A DNA stretch of 64,000 nt from Cryobacterium ruanii (GCF_004404055.1 NZ_SOHK01000017.1:62001-126000), one strand, 5' to 3'. Counted from the stretch's first letter, positions 1-8,602 are shown. The notes: generated by a model not told the origin, from the sequence alone. Made by a program: numbers and translations.

Positions 1-381
1 GCGCTGCTGCTCGACTCGGAGACCTGGCTGCTCGTCGCCCGCACCCTGCTCGCCATGGGCTTGTGGGCAGCGATCGGCGTGGGCCTCGGAGTGCTCGTGC
101 CGAACCAGGTCGCCTCGATCGTGATCGTGCTGGCCTTCACCCAGTTCGTTGAACCGCTGCTGCGGCTGGCGGCATCTTTTCTCGAGATCACCGCGAAAAT
201 CGGCAACTTTCTGCCCGGTGCCGCGTCAGACGCGCTGGTCGGGTCGAGCTTTCTGAACCTCGCGAATCCGTCGGCTTCAGCGCCGCTGGACTGGTGGCAG
301 GGCGGCCTCGTGCTGCTCGGCTACGCCCTGGTTACGGCCGTGATCGGCTATGCCGTGAGCTGGAAGAAGGACGTCACCTAG
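1..381 (+). CDS. ABC-2 type transporter permease, C-terminal part
   Basis: The reading frame is open from base 1, so the gene starts outside the window; 126 residues are visible. They form hydrophobic stretches ending in a last membrane helix (about residues 98-117) and a short basic tail (SWKKDVT). The segment with LPGAASDALVGSSF between the last helices is the type of loop seen in ABC-2 family permeases that export drugs, lipids or polysaccharides together with a separate ATPase. The partner ATPase would lie upstream and is not visible. The stop codon TAG overlaps the stop of the convergent gene that follows (shared CTAG at 378-381). Substrate cannot be inferred. Assignment to the ABC-2 fold is fairly sure, anything more specific is not. 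Confidence 0.7.
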   Translation, partial: ALLLDSETWLLVARTLLAMGLWAAIGVGLGVLVPNQVASIVIVLAFTQFVEPLLRLAASFLEITAKIGNFLPGAASDALVGSSFLNLANPSASAPLDWWQGGLVLLGYALVTAVIGYAVSWKKDVT

Positions 382-797
382 CTGGTCGGCTCGACGCTGG
401 TCGGCTCGACGCTGGCCGGCTCGACGCTGGCCGGCTCGACGCTGGTTTCAGCGGGCAGCTTGAGCGAGTCGATCAGATCGGTCGCATGCTGGCTCGTGAG
501 AATGACACGCGCGAATTCTTCGCCGACGAGGTCGATCACCACGGCCGAACGACGCCGCTTGATCGAAACGAAGTCCTTGCCGCCGTGAAACTTCCAAGTT
601 CCGGCCGCCACGACGAGCGGAACAATCGAGCCGAGGGCGCGAATTCCGCGCAACCAGATCCACGGATCTTCGGTGATGATCACCGAACGGATGTTGTCCC
701 GCTGCACCACGATCGACTCCCGTCGCAGCGCGAGGGTCCTTTCCGCGCGCGTCAGGTGGATCTCGAGCCGGTCGGAGTGCACGCTCAGGGAAGCCAT
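378..797 (-). CDS. Small PH-like hypothetical protein with VEP repeat tail
   Basis: This 139-residue protein begins MASLSVHSDRLEIHLTRAER and alternates short beta-strand-like segments (residues 1-110), resembling small bacterial PH-like domains; it has one weakly hydrophobic stretch (GSIVPLVVAAGTW, about residues 56-68) but no signal peptide. The C-terminus is a low-complexity tail of four VEP-containing pentapeptides encoded by a 15-bp tandem repeat. It is likely transcribed leaderless: CAGACT lies 6 nt before the ATG. It converges on the ABC-2 permease gene with overlapping stops. Function is unknown; the fold suggestion is my own reading of the strand pattern and is weak. Confidence 0.65.
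   Translation of the reverse strand: MASLSVHSDRLEIHLTRAERTLALRRESIVVQRDNIRSVIITEDPWIWLRGIRALGSIVPLVVAAGTWKFHGGKDFVSIKRRRSAVVIDLVGEEFARVILTSQHATDLIDSLKLPAETSVEPASVEPASVEPTSVEPTS
381..446. repeat. 15-bp tandem repeat, 4 full copies plus a partial
   Basis: Units of 15 bp (consensus GCTGGYCGGCTCGAC) start at 381, 396, 411 and 426, with a partial fifth from 441. The first two units carry T and the last two carry C at the variable position. The period keeps frame and encodes the S-V-E-P-A/T tail of the minus-strand protein. Confidence 0.9.
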
Positions 798-803
798 GGT
801 TCC

Positions 804-809
804 AGTCTG
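804..809 (-). promoter_or_regulatory. Candidate -10 element, leaderless promoter of the PH-like gene
   Basis: On the minus strand CAGACT is followed by 6 nt and then the ATG at 797, so the predicted transcript would begin at the start codon. The same hexamer and spacing precede the alcohol dehydrogenase gene at 14027. Confidence 0.45.
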
Positions 810-964
810 CCCGGTCAGGGTCGAAAACCCGTTGTCTGAACCTCACAAAGCAGTAACGTCACAGCGCAGGAACTCTCCAAGCTGAGCGGATGAACGAGGT
901 CGGCCACGCTCATCCGCTTGCCTGGGTCAGCCCTGCTTTCTTGGGTTCAGCTCTGCTTGGTGGA

Positions 965-2338
965 TCAGACCCGCGGGGTTGCGGCGGCCGCAGCCTTCGC
1001 CGCGGCCGGCAGCGCCTCGAAGATGCGCCCGATGGCGCTCTGGTCGTGCGCGTCGGAGACGAACCAGGCCTCGAACACGCTCGGCGGCAGCGAGACGCCG
1101 CCGTCGAGCATGGCGTGGAAGAACGGTGCGTAGCGAAATGCCTCCTGCCGCTGAACATCGGCGTAGGTGCGCGGGGCTGAACCCTGCGCCTCCGCGCCGA
1201 AGACGAAGCTGAACAGGTTGCCGGCGCGCTGAACCCGGTGGGCGACACCCTCGGCTGCGAGCGAGGCGGAGACGGCCTCTGAGAGGATAATGGCAGTCGC
1301 GTTGAGCCGGTCGTAGACGCTCTCGTCGAGCAGGTTGAGGGTCGCGATGCCGGCTGCGACGGCGACCGGGTTGCCCGACAGCGTTCCGGCCTGGTAAACC
1401 GGGCCGGTCGGTGCGAGAAAGTCCATCACGTCGGCCCGGCCGCCGAGGGCGGCGACGGGCAGGCCGCCGCCGATGATCTTGCCGAAGGCGAGCAGGTCGG
1501 GCGTGTAGAACTTTTCGCCGGCCGACTCGAGGCTGCTGGTTTCGAGGCCCCAGAAGCCGGAGCGGCTCACGCGAAAACCGGTGAGCACCTCGTCGAGGAT
1601 GAGCAGCGCGCCGTTTGCGTGCGCGATCGATGACAGCGCCGCGTTGAAGCCGGCATCTGGGGCGACGACGCCCATGTTAGCGGCGGCCGCCTCGGTGATG
1701 ATGGCTGCGATGCGCCCGGGGTGCGCTTCGAAAGCGGCCCGCACGGCGTCGAGGTCGTTGTAGGGCAGCACGAGTGTCTGCGCGGCGGTTGCGGCGGTGA
1801 CGCCGGCCGATCCGGGCAACGCGAGCGTGGCGAGGCCCGAGCCGGCCTGGGCCAGCAGGCCGTCGGAGTGGCCGTGGTAGTGGCCGGCGAACTTGATCAG
1901 CAGGTCCCGACCGGTGAAGCCGCGGGCCAGGCGAATGGCGGTCATGGTCGCTTCGGTGCCGGTAGAGACCAGGCGCAGTTTCTCGACCGCGCCAACCCGC
2001 TCGGCGACCAGTTCAGCCAGTTCGGTCTCGGCCGGTGTCGACGCGCCGAATGACAGCCCGAGGGCGGCGGCATCCTGCACTGCCTTGATGACCTGAGGAT
2101 GCGCGTGACCGAGGATCGCCGGGCCCCAGGAGTTGACGAGGTCGACGTATTCACGACCGTCGGAATCGGTGACATAGGCGCCAGCGGCCTTCACCAAAAA
2201 GAGCGGGGTGCCACCGACCGAGCCGAAAGCACGCACGGGCGAGTTGACCCCACCAGGGATCACGCGGCGGGCGCGGGCGAACAGTTCGTCGTTACGGGTG
2301 GGCGCGTACCCCACGCCGGGGGACATCGTGTCGGTCAT
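965..2338 (-). CDS. hemL: Glutamate-1-semialdehyde 2,1-aminomutase
   Basis: HemL converts glutamate-1-semialdehyde to 5-aminolevulinate, the second step of the C5 heme route, in the cytoplasm with PLP. The 457-residue protein has the class III aminotransferase layout: N-terminal [14 protein letters not shown], the substrate/PLP region with [15 protein letters not shown] (about 125-139), [10 protein letters not shown] (about 247-256) and the PLP lysine at K287 in [15 protein letters not shown]. Length is slightly above the usual 430 because of an Ala-rich C-terminus ([13 protein letters not shown]). The ATG overlaps the stop of hemB by 4 bp (ATGA), so the two are translationally coupled and share the hemB promoter. 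Family assignment is secure. Confidence 0.97.
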   Translation of the reverse strand: MTDTMSPGVGYAPTRNDELFARARRVIPGGVNSPVRAFGSVGGTPLFLVKAAGAYVTDSDGREYVDLVNSWGPAILGHAHPQVIKAVQDAAALGLSFGASTPAETELAELVAERVGAVEKLRLVSTGTEATMTAIRLARGFTGRDLLIKFAGHYHGHSDGLLAQAGSGLATLALPGSAGVTAATAAQTLVLPYNDLDAVRAAFEAHPGRIAAIITEAAAANMGVVAPDAGFNAALSSIAHANGALLILDEVLTGFRVSRSGFWGLETSSLESAGEKFYTPDLLAFGKIIGGGLPVAALGGRADVMDFLAPTGPVYQAGTLSGNPVAVAAGIATLNLLDESVYDRLNATAIILSEAVSASLAAEGVAHRVQRAGNLFSFVFGAEAQGSAPRTYADVQRQEAFRYAPFFHAMLDGGVSLPPSVFEAWFVSDAHDQSAIGRIFEALPAAAKAAAAATPRV

Positions 2339-3318
2339 GCTTGTTCCTCCTTGAGCCAGGTGGCCAGTTCAACGGCCCAGTAGGTGAGTACGGCGTCGGC
2401 TCCGGCGCGGCGGATGCTGAGCACCGACTCCTCGACGGCGCGGCGGCGGTCGATCCAGCCCTGTGCGGCAGCGGCTTCGATCATGGCGTATTCGCCGGAT
2501 ACTTGATATGCCCAAACCGGAATATCACTCATGGCAGCGACTTCGGCGAGCACGTCGAGGTAGCTGCCAGCCGGCTTGACCATGACGATGTCGGCGCCCT
2601 CGTCAATGTCGAGCTGGGCTTCGCGCACGCCCTCGCGGCGGTTGGCCGGGTTGAGCTGGTAGGTACGGCGGTCGCCGACCAGGGTCGACGCCACCGCCTC
2701 GCGGAATGGGCCGTAGAAAGCGGAGGCGTACTTGGCCGAGTAGGCGAGCACGGCGGTATCTTCGAAACCGTTGGCGTCGAGGGTTTCGCGCACGGCGGCG
2801 ACCTGGCCGTCCATCATGCCAGAGAGGCCGAGGAGCGCGGACCCGGCCGTGGCCTGGGCCAGCGCCATGTCGCGATAGCGCTCGAGCGTCATGTCGTTGT
2901 CGACGTGGCCGTCGGCCGCCAGCACGCCACAATGGCCGTGATCGGTGAATTCGTCGAGGCACAGGTCGGTCTGCACGACGAGCGCATCGCCGATTTCATC
3001 GACGAGGGCACGGGTGGCCAGGTTGAGGATGCCGTTTGGGTCGGTCGCGCCGGTTCCGGTGGCGTCGCGAACTTCTGGAACCCCGAACAACATGACGCCG
3101 CCGACGCCGGCTTCCGCCGCCTGCACCACGGCTCGACGCGCACTGTCGATGCTGTGCTGCACGACGCCGGGCATCGAGCTGATCGGTCGGGGATGCTCGC
3201 CTTCGCGCACGAACATGGGGAGCACGAGCTCCGCCGGGTGAACACGAATCTCACTGGCCAGGCGACGAAGCGCGGGGCTGGCGCGCAAACGTCGTGGGCG
3301 GATAACGGGGTTGGTCAC
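2335..3318 (-). CDS. hemB: Delta-aminolevulinic acid dehydratase (porphobilinogen synthase)
   Basis: HemB condenses two 5-aminolevulinate molecules to porphobilinogen. The 327-residue protein has both Schiff-base lysines in context, K196 ([17 protein letters not shown]) and K248 ([13 protein letters not shown]). The metal loop reads [16 protein letters not shown]: it keeps cysteines at 120 and 130 but has Asp where a three-cysteine zinc site would have the middle Cys, so metal binding probably differs from the E. coli enzyme (family knowledge plus inference). The start is GTG at 3318, preceded at 6 nt by TAGGGT, which suggests a leaderless hemB-hemL transcript. Downstream it overlaps hemL by 4 bp. 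Confidence 0.97.
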   Translation of the reverse strand: MTNPVIRPRRLRASPALRRLASEIRVHPAELVLPMFVREGEHPRPISSMPGVVQHSIDSARRAVVQAAEAGVGGVMLFGVPEVRDATGTGATDPNGILNLATRALVDEIGDALVVQTDLCLDEFTDHGHCGVLAADGHVDNDMTLERYRDMALAQATAGSALLGLSGMMDGQVAAVRETLDANGFEDTAVLAYSAKYASAFYGPFREAVASTLVGDRRTYQLNPANRREGVREAQLDIDEGADIVMVKPAGSYLDVLAEVAAMSDIPVWAYQVSGEYAMIEAAAAQGWIDRRRAVEESVLSIRRAGADAVLTYWAVELATWLKEEQA

Positions 3319-3324
3319 CCTTGT

Positions 3325-3330
3325 ACCCTA
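3325..3330 (-). promoter_or_regulatory. Candidate -10 element, leaderless hemB-hemL promoter
   Basis: On the minus strand TAGGGT is followed by ACAAGG and then the GTG start of hemB at 3318. The 84-bp gap between hemD and hemB therefore probably holds an internal promoter in the hem cluster. Confidence 0.5.
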
Positions 3331-3402
3331 CGCCGCCCGGCTGAACGTTTCGTTATCCGGTCGTTACCTGGCTGTTTACACCGGTGGATGCCGCCTGGCG
3401 CG

Positions 3403-4191
3403 CTACAGCGCCGGTGCGGTTCCCGCGAGCGCGGCGTCGACGAGCGCCTCGATGAGAGACTCGGCGCTGCGCTCCGAGGCGATCACGTCGACGCGTAGTC
3501 CAAGGGCTCGGGAGTCCTTGGCGGTGCGCGGGCCGATGCACGCCACCAGAGTGCGTTCGGGAATGTCGCCGAACTGTTCGCGCACCTGGCGGGCGACGCT
3601 GCCACTCGTGACGAGCACGGCGTGCACGAGGCCGGCCTTGACGTCGGCGACGACCTGATCACTGACCGGAACACCGATGGTGCGGTAGGCGACGACGGAT
3701 TCCACGTCGTGCCCAACGCGGCGCAGTCCCTCGCTGAGCAGCGGCTTGGCAATCTCACTGCGCAGGGTCAGCACACGCAGGGGGATGACGCCGGCGGTGG
3801 CGGTCTCCCATTCCTCGAGCAGACCGCGGGCCGAATTGTCTTCGGAGGGAACGATGTCCACGTGGTAGCCGGCCGCAATGAGCGCGGCCGCGGTGGTTTC
3901 ACCTACCGCGGCAATGCGTGTTCCGGGCGCGACGACCGCGCGATGCGACGACAGCACATCGACGGTCGTGGCACTCGTGATGGTCATCCAGTCGAAGTCG
4001 CCGGCGGCGAGGCGGGTGAGCGCCGCGTCGAGGGCCGGGGCGTCGTCGGTGGCGGCGAAGTTGATCATCGGAGCGACGATCGGGTGCGCACCCCTGGCCC
4101 GCAGGTTGGCAGCAACCTGGTCACCCCAGGGTCCGCCGCGCGGAACGAGAACTCGCCAGCCCGCGAGGGGCTTGGTCAGTCGATTGGTCAC
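3403..4191 (-). CDS. hemD: Uroporphyrinogen-III synthase
   Basis: HemD closes hydroxymethylbilane with inversion of ring D to give uroporphyrinogen III. The family is poorly conserved, but the 262-residue protein has the typical two-lobe pattern: WRVLVPRGGPWGDQVAANLRARGAHPIVAPMI at the N-terminus, the DWMTITSATTVDVL segment (about residues 70-83) and a second Rossmann-like half with VLVTSGSVARQVREQF and ACIGPRTAKDSRALG near the C-terminus. The start is GTG at 4191, only 4 bp after the hemC stop, and the position directly after hemC supports the call. It is part of the hemQ-hemH-hemC-hemD run. Confidence 0.93.
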   Translation of the reverse strand: MTNRLTKPLAGWRVLVPRGGPWGDQVAANLRARGAHPIVAPMINFAATDDAPALDAALTRLAAGDFDWMTITSATTVDVLSSHRAVVAPGTRIAAVGETTAAALIAAGYHVDIVPSEDNSARGLLEEWETATAGVIPLRVLTLRSEIAKPLLSEGLRRVGHDVESVVAYRTIGVPVSDQVVADVKAGLVHAVLVTSGSVARQVREQFGDIPERTLVACIGPRTAKDSRALGLRVDVIASERSAESLIEALVDAALAGTAPAL

Positions 4192-4195
4192 GTGG

Positions 4196-5149
4196 TCACT
4201 CAGTCACTTTCAGGGGAGCGAACTCGGCCGCGCCACCGGCCAGAAGATCTATGGACACTCGTTCGGCCACGTCGAGCGCGGCTTCAGTGAGATGGAGGGC
4301 GGAGTGGGAATCGGGCGTCGCCGCGTGCGAACTCGTGACCTTGCGGGAGCCATCCGGGCTGTACACGGTCGCGGTGAGAAAGAGCAAGCCGTCGTCCACG
4401 ACCGCTGTCGCACCGATCGGTGCGGCGCAGCCGGCCTCGAGGCGGGCCAGGACGGTGCGTTCAGCCGTCGTCGTCGCCTGGGTGGAGGCATGATTCATGG
4501 CGGCGAGGGCCACGCCGAGCAGGCGATCGGGCTTGCCATCGCGCACCTCGATGGCGAGTGCACCCTGGCCAGGAGCGCTCGGCCAGGCCGACAGGTCGAG
4601 AAACTCGGGCGCGAGGGAATCGAGCCGGCCCAGACGGCCAAGACCGGCGGCGGCGAGCACGACGGCGTCGAGGTCGCCCTCGGCGACGCGCCCCACGCGT
4701 GTATCGATGTTGCCGCGAATGTCGACGATCGTCAGGTCAGGGCGACGTGCCAGCAGCTGGGCGACCCGGCGAGGGGAGCCCGTACCGACCCGGGCTCCCT
4801 CTGGCAGGGTGTCCAGGGTGAATCCGGCGCGCGCCACGAGCACGTCGCGGGCATCCGCCCGCTTGGGCGTTGCGCCGATGGCGAGGCCGGGGTGGGGCTC
4901 GGTCGGCAGGTCCTTGAAGGAGTGCACGATGACGTCGCACTCGTCGTTCAGCAGGGCTTCGCGCAGGGCGCTCGCGAAGACACCGGTACCGCCGAGGCTC
5001 GAGAGCGGTTCGGTCGACGTGTCACCGTGCGTGGTGACGCGCACGATTTCAACCTCAACGCCGGCCGAGGCCGCGATGCGGTTGACGATGGTCTGGGTCT
5101 GCGCGAGCGCAAGGGCGCTCGCGCGGGTACCCACGCGGATCACGGTCAT
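4196..5149 (-). CDS. hemC: Hydroxymethylbilane synthase (porphobilinogen deaminase)
   Basis: HemC polymerises four porphobilinogens on a dipyrromethane cofactor. The frame is open much further upstream, but the ATG at 5149 (MTVIRVGTRASALALAQ) is chosen because it matches the conserved family N-terminus and overlaps the hemH stop as ATGA. In the 317-residue product the cofactor-binding cysteine is C241 in EAGCAAPIGA, and HSFKDLPTE (about 76-84) and GTGSPRRVAQL (about 123-133) carry the substrate-binding Asp/Arg residues. It sits between hemH and hemD in one tight minus-strand operon. The assignment is secure. Confidence 0.97.
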   Translation of the reverse strand: MTVIRVGTRASALALAQTQTIVNRIAASAGVEVEIVRVTTHGDTSTEPLSSLGGTGVFASALREALLNDECDVIVHSFKDLPTEPHPGLAIGATPKRADARDVLVARAGFTLDTLPEGARVGTGSPRRVAQLLARRPDLTIVDIRGNIDTRVGRVAEGDLDAVVLAAAGLGRLGRLDSLAPEFLDLSAWPSAPGQGALAIEVRDGKPDRLLGVALAAMNHASTQATTTAERTVLARLEAGCAAPIGATAVVDDGLLFLTATVYSPDGSRKVTSSHAATPDSHSALHLTEAALDVAERVSIDLLAGGAAEFAPLKVTE

Positions 5150-6270
5150 GGCGCCATTCCGGCGACGGCCGGTTTGAAGCCGAGACGCACGTTTTCGCAG
5201 CAGCCGGGGCGGCACACGTCGTACCAGGGGCCGAGCGTGGTCTTCGCCGGGCGGTCTTCGACCGGGGTATCGTTCAGACGTTCCTCGATCAGGTCGACGA
5301 GGCCGCTCACGAAAGCGGGCGAGATCCCGGGGGTCGGCACCCGCACAGCTTTGATGCCGAACTTCTCGCTCGTCTCCATTGCCTCGTTGTCGAGGTCCCA
5401 CATGACCTCCATGTGGTCACTCACGAAACCGAGTGGCACGATGATGACGGCACGGATGCCACGGGCCGGCAGCAGGGCGATCGCATCGTTGATGTCGGGC
5501 TCGAGCCACGGCATGCTGGGTGGGCCGCTGCGGGACTGGTACACGAGCTGCCACGGCGTCTGCAGTGGCGAGGTGTTGTCGGCCGGTTCCACCAGGGAGT
5601 CCATGATGACCTGGGCGACGGCGCGGTGCTGCGCCTCGTAGGCACCGCCCTCGCCGAAACCACGCTCGGCCGGGCCGCTCTTGTTGGCGTCGGTCATGGG
5701 GATGGAGTGGGTCGAGAACAGAATCTCGACTTCGGTGTCCACATCAATGCCGGGCACTGCCTGACGCACGACCTGCAGGCCCTGCGTCACACCGACGATG
5801 AACGGGTCGACGAATCCGGGGTGGTCGAAGAACTGGCGGATCTTGTCGATGTGAACCGTGCCGGTGAGACCCTTGTCATCGAGGGCCGCGGCGAAGTCTT
5901 CGCGGTACTGTCGGCATCCGCTGTAGGAGCTGTAGGCACTCGTCGCAATCGCGAGCAGGCGGTCCTGGCCAGCCTCGTGCGCCTCAGAGATGGTGTCGCG
6001 CAGGTACGGCGCCCAGTTGCGGTTGCCCCAGATCACGGGCAGGTCGATGCCGCGACGGGTCAGTTCGACCTGCAGCGCCGCCTTCAGCACGCGGTTCTGG
6101 TCGTTGATCGGGCTGACGCCACCGTAGTGACGGTAGTGCTTGGCGACGACCTCAAGTCGTTCCTCGGGAATGCCGCGACCGCCGGTCACGTTCCGAAGGA
6201 ACGGAATCACGTCATCCTGGCCCTCAGGACCGCCGAAACCGGCCAACAGCACTGCGTCATACCGGGCCAT
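5146..6270 (-). CDS. hemH: Coproporphyrin ferrochelatase
   Basis: HemH (CpfC) inserts Fe2+ into coproporphyrin III in the coproporphyrin-dependent pathway implied by the adjacent hemQ. The ATG at 6270 (MARYDAVLLAGFGGPEG) gives 374 residues; the open frame upstream belongs to overlapping hemQ sequence. The catalytic His lies in LFSTHSIPM (H188). Four cysteines, C119 and a C-terminal CRPGCCENVR cluster (C353, C357, C358), match the pattern of [2Fe-2S]-binding actinobacterial ferrochelatases. The start overlaps the hemQ stop by one base (TAATG), and the stop overlaps the hemC start, so translation is coupled on both sides. Confidence 0.96.
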   Translation of the reverse strand: MARYDAVLLAGFGGPEGQDDVIPFLRNVTGGRGIPEERLEVVAKHYRHYGGVSPINDQNRVLKAALQVELTRRGIDLPVIWGNRNWAPYLRDTISEAHEAGQDRLLAIATSAYSSYSGCRQYREDFAAALDDKGLTGTVHIDKIRQFFDHPGFVDPFIVGVTQGLQVVRQAVPGIDVDTEVEILFSTHSIPMTDANKSGPAERGFGEGGAYEAQHRAVAQVIMDSLVEPADNTSPLQTPWQLVYQSRSGPPSMPWLEPDINDAIALLPARGIRAVIIVPLGFVSDHMEVMWDLDNEAMETSEKFGIKAVRVPTPGISPAFVSGLVDLIEERLNDTPVEDRPAKTTLGPWYDVCRPGCCENVRLGFKPAVAGMAP

Positions 6271-7022
6271 TACTGCAACACCTCGACGAGCTCGGCGGTG
6301 GAAATGCGGCGTCCGGTGAAGAACGGAATCTCTTCGCGCACGTGACGGCGCGCTTCGGTGTCGCGTAGGCCCCGCATCAGGTCGACGAGCTCGGTGAGTT
6401 CGTCGCTCTCGATCGGCAACAGCCACTCGTAATCGCCGAGGGCGAAGGCTGAGACGGTGTTGGCGATGGCTCCGCGGTAGGCGGCGCCCTTGCGGCCGTG
6501 GTCGGCAAGCATGGCGCTGCGTTCCGTCTCGGGCAGCAGGTACCACTCGAAACTGCGCACGAACGGGTAGATAGTGAGCCAGGCCTTCGGCTCGATGCCA
6601 CGCAGGAAGCCGGGCACGTGGCTCTTGTTGAACTCGGCGTCGCGGTGCACGCCCATGGCGTTCCAGGTCGGCAGCAGGCTCTTGAGCAGGCGGCTGCGGC
6701 GCAGCTCGCGGTTCGCCCACTGCAGGCTCTCGGCGTTCGCGGCGTGGGTCCAGATCATGACGTCTGAGTCGGCCTTGAGGCCGGAGACATCGTAGAAACC
6801 GCGCACGGTGACGCCCTCGGCTTCGATCAGGGCCAACACATCGTCGAGCTCGTTCACGGCGTGCGGAACATCGCGGCCGTCGAGGTCATCGGGGTTGTGC
6901 GGATCTCTTCGTAGAACGGTGAAGAGGGTGAAGCCTTGCGGCGAAGCCGCGGGTACCTCGGGATCGATGGGGGTGGTGGGCTGAACGCTGGTTACTGCCT
7001 CTCCGGCAGCCGGGTGAGTCAT
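6270..7022 (-). CDS. hemQ: Coproheme decarboxylase, chlorite dismutase family
   Basis: HemQ (ChdC) converts coproheme III to heme b with peroxide, the last step of the coproporphyrin-dependent route. The ATG at 7022 (MTHPAAGEAV) is preferred to longer starts: it has a GGAGC motif about 10 nt upstream and conserved sequence only begins at FTLFTVLRRDPH. The 250-residue product contains YPFVRSFEWYLLPE with the reactive tyrosine and DHGRKGAAYRGAI with the proximal histidine candidate. An N-terminal Thr/Pro-rich tail of about 30 residues is unstructured-looking. It leads the hemQ-hemH-hemC-hemD run and determines that the pathway runs through coproporphyrin, not protoporphyrin. Confidence 0.95.
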   Translation of the reverse strand: MTHPAAGEAVTSVQPTTPIDPEVPAASPQGFTLFTVLRRDPHNPDDLDGRDVPHAVNELDDVLALIEAEGVTVRGFYDVSGLKADSDVMIWTHAANAESLQWANRELRRSRLLKSLLPTWNAMGVHRDAEFNKSHVPGFLRGIEPKAWLTIYPFVRSFEWYLLPETERSAMLADHGRKGAAYRGAIANTVSAFALGDYEWLLPIESDELTELVDLMRGLRDTEARRHVREEIPFFTGRRISTAELVEVLQ

Positions 7023-7104
7023 GGGTATAGTTTGCTCCGAATTGGCCCCGGCACCAAAAGGAGCCGAACGTTCCTGTGAACTGACCGAGCGGGCTTGATC
7101 GGAA

Positions 7105-7386
7105 CTAGCGGTTCTTGGCCACCGCAGAGGCACCAAACCAGACGATTACACCCACGACGGTCGCCGCTCCGAGCGCAATGCCCACGAGCGCCGCCGGGCT
7201 GTCTTCACCGAGCTGGCGCAGAGCATGGGTGAGGCGCCGCCGTTTGATGCGCAGCTGCTTGGGCAGGTCGAACTTGTACTCGATGGCATCGAGCGTCGAG
7301 GCGAGCTCGGCACGCGCGTGCCGCGCTTCGGCACGCAGATCGCCGATACCGTACTTCTCTGTTCCCGTGCTGCTATTTGTGGTCAT
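7105..7386 (-). CDS. DUF3618-type small membrane protein
   Basis: The ATG at 7386 gives a 93-residue protein (MTTNSSTGTEKYGIGDLRAE). The N-terminal helix-forming segment ARHARAELASTLDAIEYKFDLPKQLRIKRRR is the hallmark of DUF3618 proteins, followed by one membrane helix (about residues 66-87). A longer start at 7422 is possible but would overlap the upstream gene more; the chosen start already overlaps its end by 14 bp. DUF3618 proteins usually sit beside holin-like and YtxH-like envelope proteins, as here. Molecular role is unknown. Confidence 0.8.
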   Translation of the reverse strand: MTTNSSTGTEKYGIGDLRAEARHARAELASTLDAIEYKFDLPKQLRIKRRRLTHALRQLGEDSPAALVGIALGAATVVGVIVWFGASAVAKNR

Positions 7387-7792
7387 ATTCGCCAACTCCC
7401 TTGAATGCATCGACGTCGTCACGGATGCTCGCGTGCACGCCCTCCGGGTCGGGTTTCGTGGCCGCCTTCACCCGGTTCACCCCGATCAACACGAGGATGA
7501 CGGCCACGAGCACGAGCGCCACCGCCACGATGAGGGTGGCCAGCCAGAGCGGAAGCACGAGGGCCAGGGCGACCACCGCGAGGGCGACGAACACGCCGAG
7601 TGCGAAGAAGAGAAAGGCGCCGGCCACCACGAAGAGGGCTGCACCGACCCCGACGTTCTTAGCCTTCGCGGCGAACTCGGCCTTGAAGGCATCCAGTTCG
7701 GCTTTGACGAGGGCGCTGATCTGGCCGGGCAGCTCCCCGATCAGGGCGAGCAACGGGCGCTTGCTCTTCGGGTTGAATCCACTGCTAGTCAC
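7373..7792 (-). CDS. Phage-holin-family (DUF1469-like) membrane protein
   Basis: The 139-residue protein has an N-terminal amphipathic half (LLALIGELPGQISALVKAELDAFKAEFAAKAKNVG) and two long membrane helices (about residues 50-78 and 82-107), the architecture of actinobacterial holin-3/6-like proteins. Despite the family name nothing phage-like surrounds it; such proteins are common chromosomal envelope proteins next to DUF3618 genes. It overlaps the DUF3618 gene downstream and follows the YtxH-like gene upstream. Likely an inner-membrane organiser, but that is inference. Confidence 0.8.
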   Translation of the reverse strand: MTSSGFNPKSKRPLLALIGELPGQISALVKAELDAFKAEFAAKAKNVGVGAALFVVAGAFLFFALGVFVALAVVALALVLPLWLATLIVAVALVLVAVILVLIGVNRVKAATKPDPEGVHASIRDDVDAFKGVGEYDHK

Positions 7793-7854
7793 GGATTGCC
7801 TTCCCTACGTTCGGGTATCGGTGGTTCAGGTGTCTGAATTCTACGAGTTCGTGG

Positions 7855-8235
7855 TTAGTGCGCGGCCGTGTCGCCGGCGTCCGGCACCGTCTTCGGCTTC
7901 GGCTTCGGCTTCGTGGCGACCGTGCGGCTCTTGGTGGTGCTGGCCTGGGGTGTCGGGGTGGACGCGGCGGGGGCATCCGTTTTGGGAGCGGCCTGCTTCT
8001 TCTTGGCCGCGGCCTGGCTGACCGCCTTCTTGCCGGCCTTGAACAGGGTGGCGGGAACGTCGCCGACCAGTTCGAGGGCGGCGTCGCGCACCTCGGTCAC
8101 CCGGCGCTGAACGGGTTTGGCGTTCCAGAGATCATTGGCGGCGGCAGCAATCTGCTCGTAACGTTTGCGGCCGGCACGTGCACCGAGCACATAGCCGACG
8201 AACCCGCCCGTGATGAACAGAAGCTTTCCGCGCAT
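7855..8235 (-). CDS. YtxH-like membrane-anchored protein with Lys/Ala/Pro tail
   Basis: The 126-residue protein starts MRGKLLFITGGFVGYVLGARAGRKRYEQI, a single N-terminal membrane helix followed by GARAGRKRYE, which is typical of YtxH-type proteins. Residues 76-126 form a low-complexity Lys/Ala/Pro/Thr tail (KPKPKPK) likely to be disordered and cationic. A GGAG ribosome-binding motif lies about 6 nt before the ATG. It precedes the holin-like and DUF3618 genes in the same direction; the trio is inserted between hemY and hemQ. Confidence 0.75.
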   Translation of the reverse strand: MRGKLLFITGGFVGYVLGARAGRKRYEQIAAAANDLWNAKPVQRRVTEVRDAALELVGDVPATLFKAGKKAVSQAAAKKKQAAPKTDAPAASTPTPQASTTKSRTVATKPKPKPKTVPDAGDTAAH

Positions 8236-8410
8236 TGAGTCTCCACTCTCGTAAGGTTCCCCCAGAGTAACCCGGTTCGACGTTTGCGTCGGGGGTGTCG
8301 CGTCGGCATGTCTGGGTACACCCGTATCAATACAGGCAGTGCATAAATTTCGGATCGAAAACCCGGGCCAGGGGGCTGAAGCGTGCGCCGGTCACCTCGG
8401 CACCGGTACA

Positions 8411-8485
8411 GAACCGCGGAGATGGCAGCGCAGCCACCTCGAAGCAGACAGATTTTGCGGTTTGACCCGCGAATCTCCGCGGTTC
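8411..8485. repeat. 13-bp perfect inverted repeat with 49-nt loop
   Basis: GAACCGCGGAGAT at 8411-8423 is the exact reverse complement of 8473-8485. The right arm runs into the first unit of the 16-bp array, so the two structures share bases. Confidence 0.85.
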
Positions 8486-8602
8486 GGTACGCGCTTAGTT
8501 CGGTACGGGCTTGGTTCGGTACGGGCTTAGTTCGGTACGGGGCTGGTTCGGTACGGGCTTGGTTCGGTACGGGGCTGGTTCACTACGGGGCTGATTCGGT
8601 AG
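8483..8602. repeat. Tandem array, eight copies at exact 16-bp period
   Basis: The octamer TTCGGTAC recurs at 8483, 8499, 8515, 8531, 8547 and 8563, with TTCACTAC at 8579 and TTCGGTAG at 8595: eight starts spaced exactly 16 bp. Unit ends alternate between GGGCTTRG and GGGGCTGG. The array ends 3 bp before the hemY stop codon, on the 3' side of that gene. Confidence 0.92.

Noticed and set aside
7373-7792. Prophage remnant, because of the holin-family protein
   Set aside because: No other phage gene is near; this family is a normal chromosomal neighbour of DUF3618 genes.
8483-8602. CRISPR array
   Set aside because: Units are contiguous 16-mers with no spacers, and no cas genes are present.
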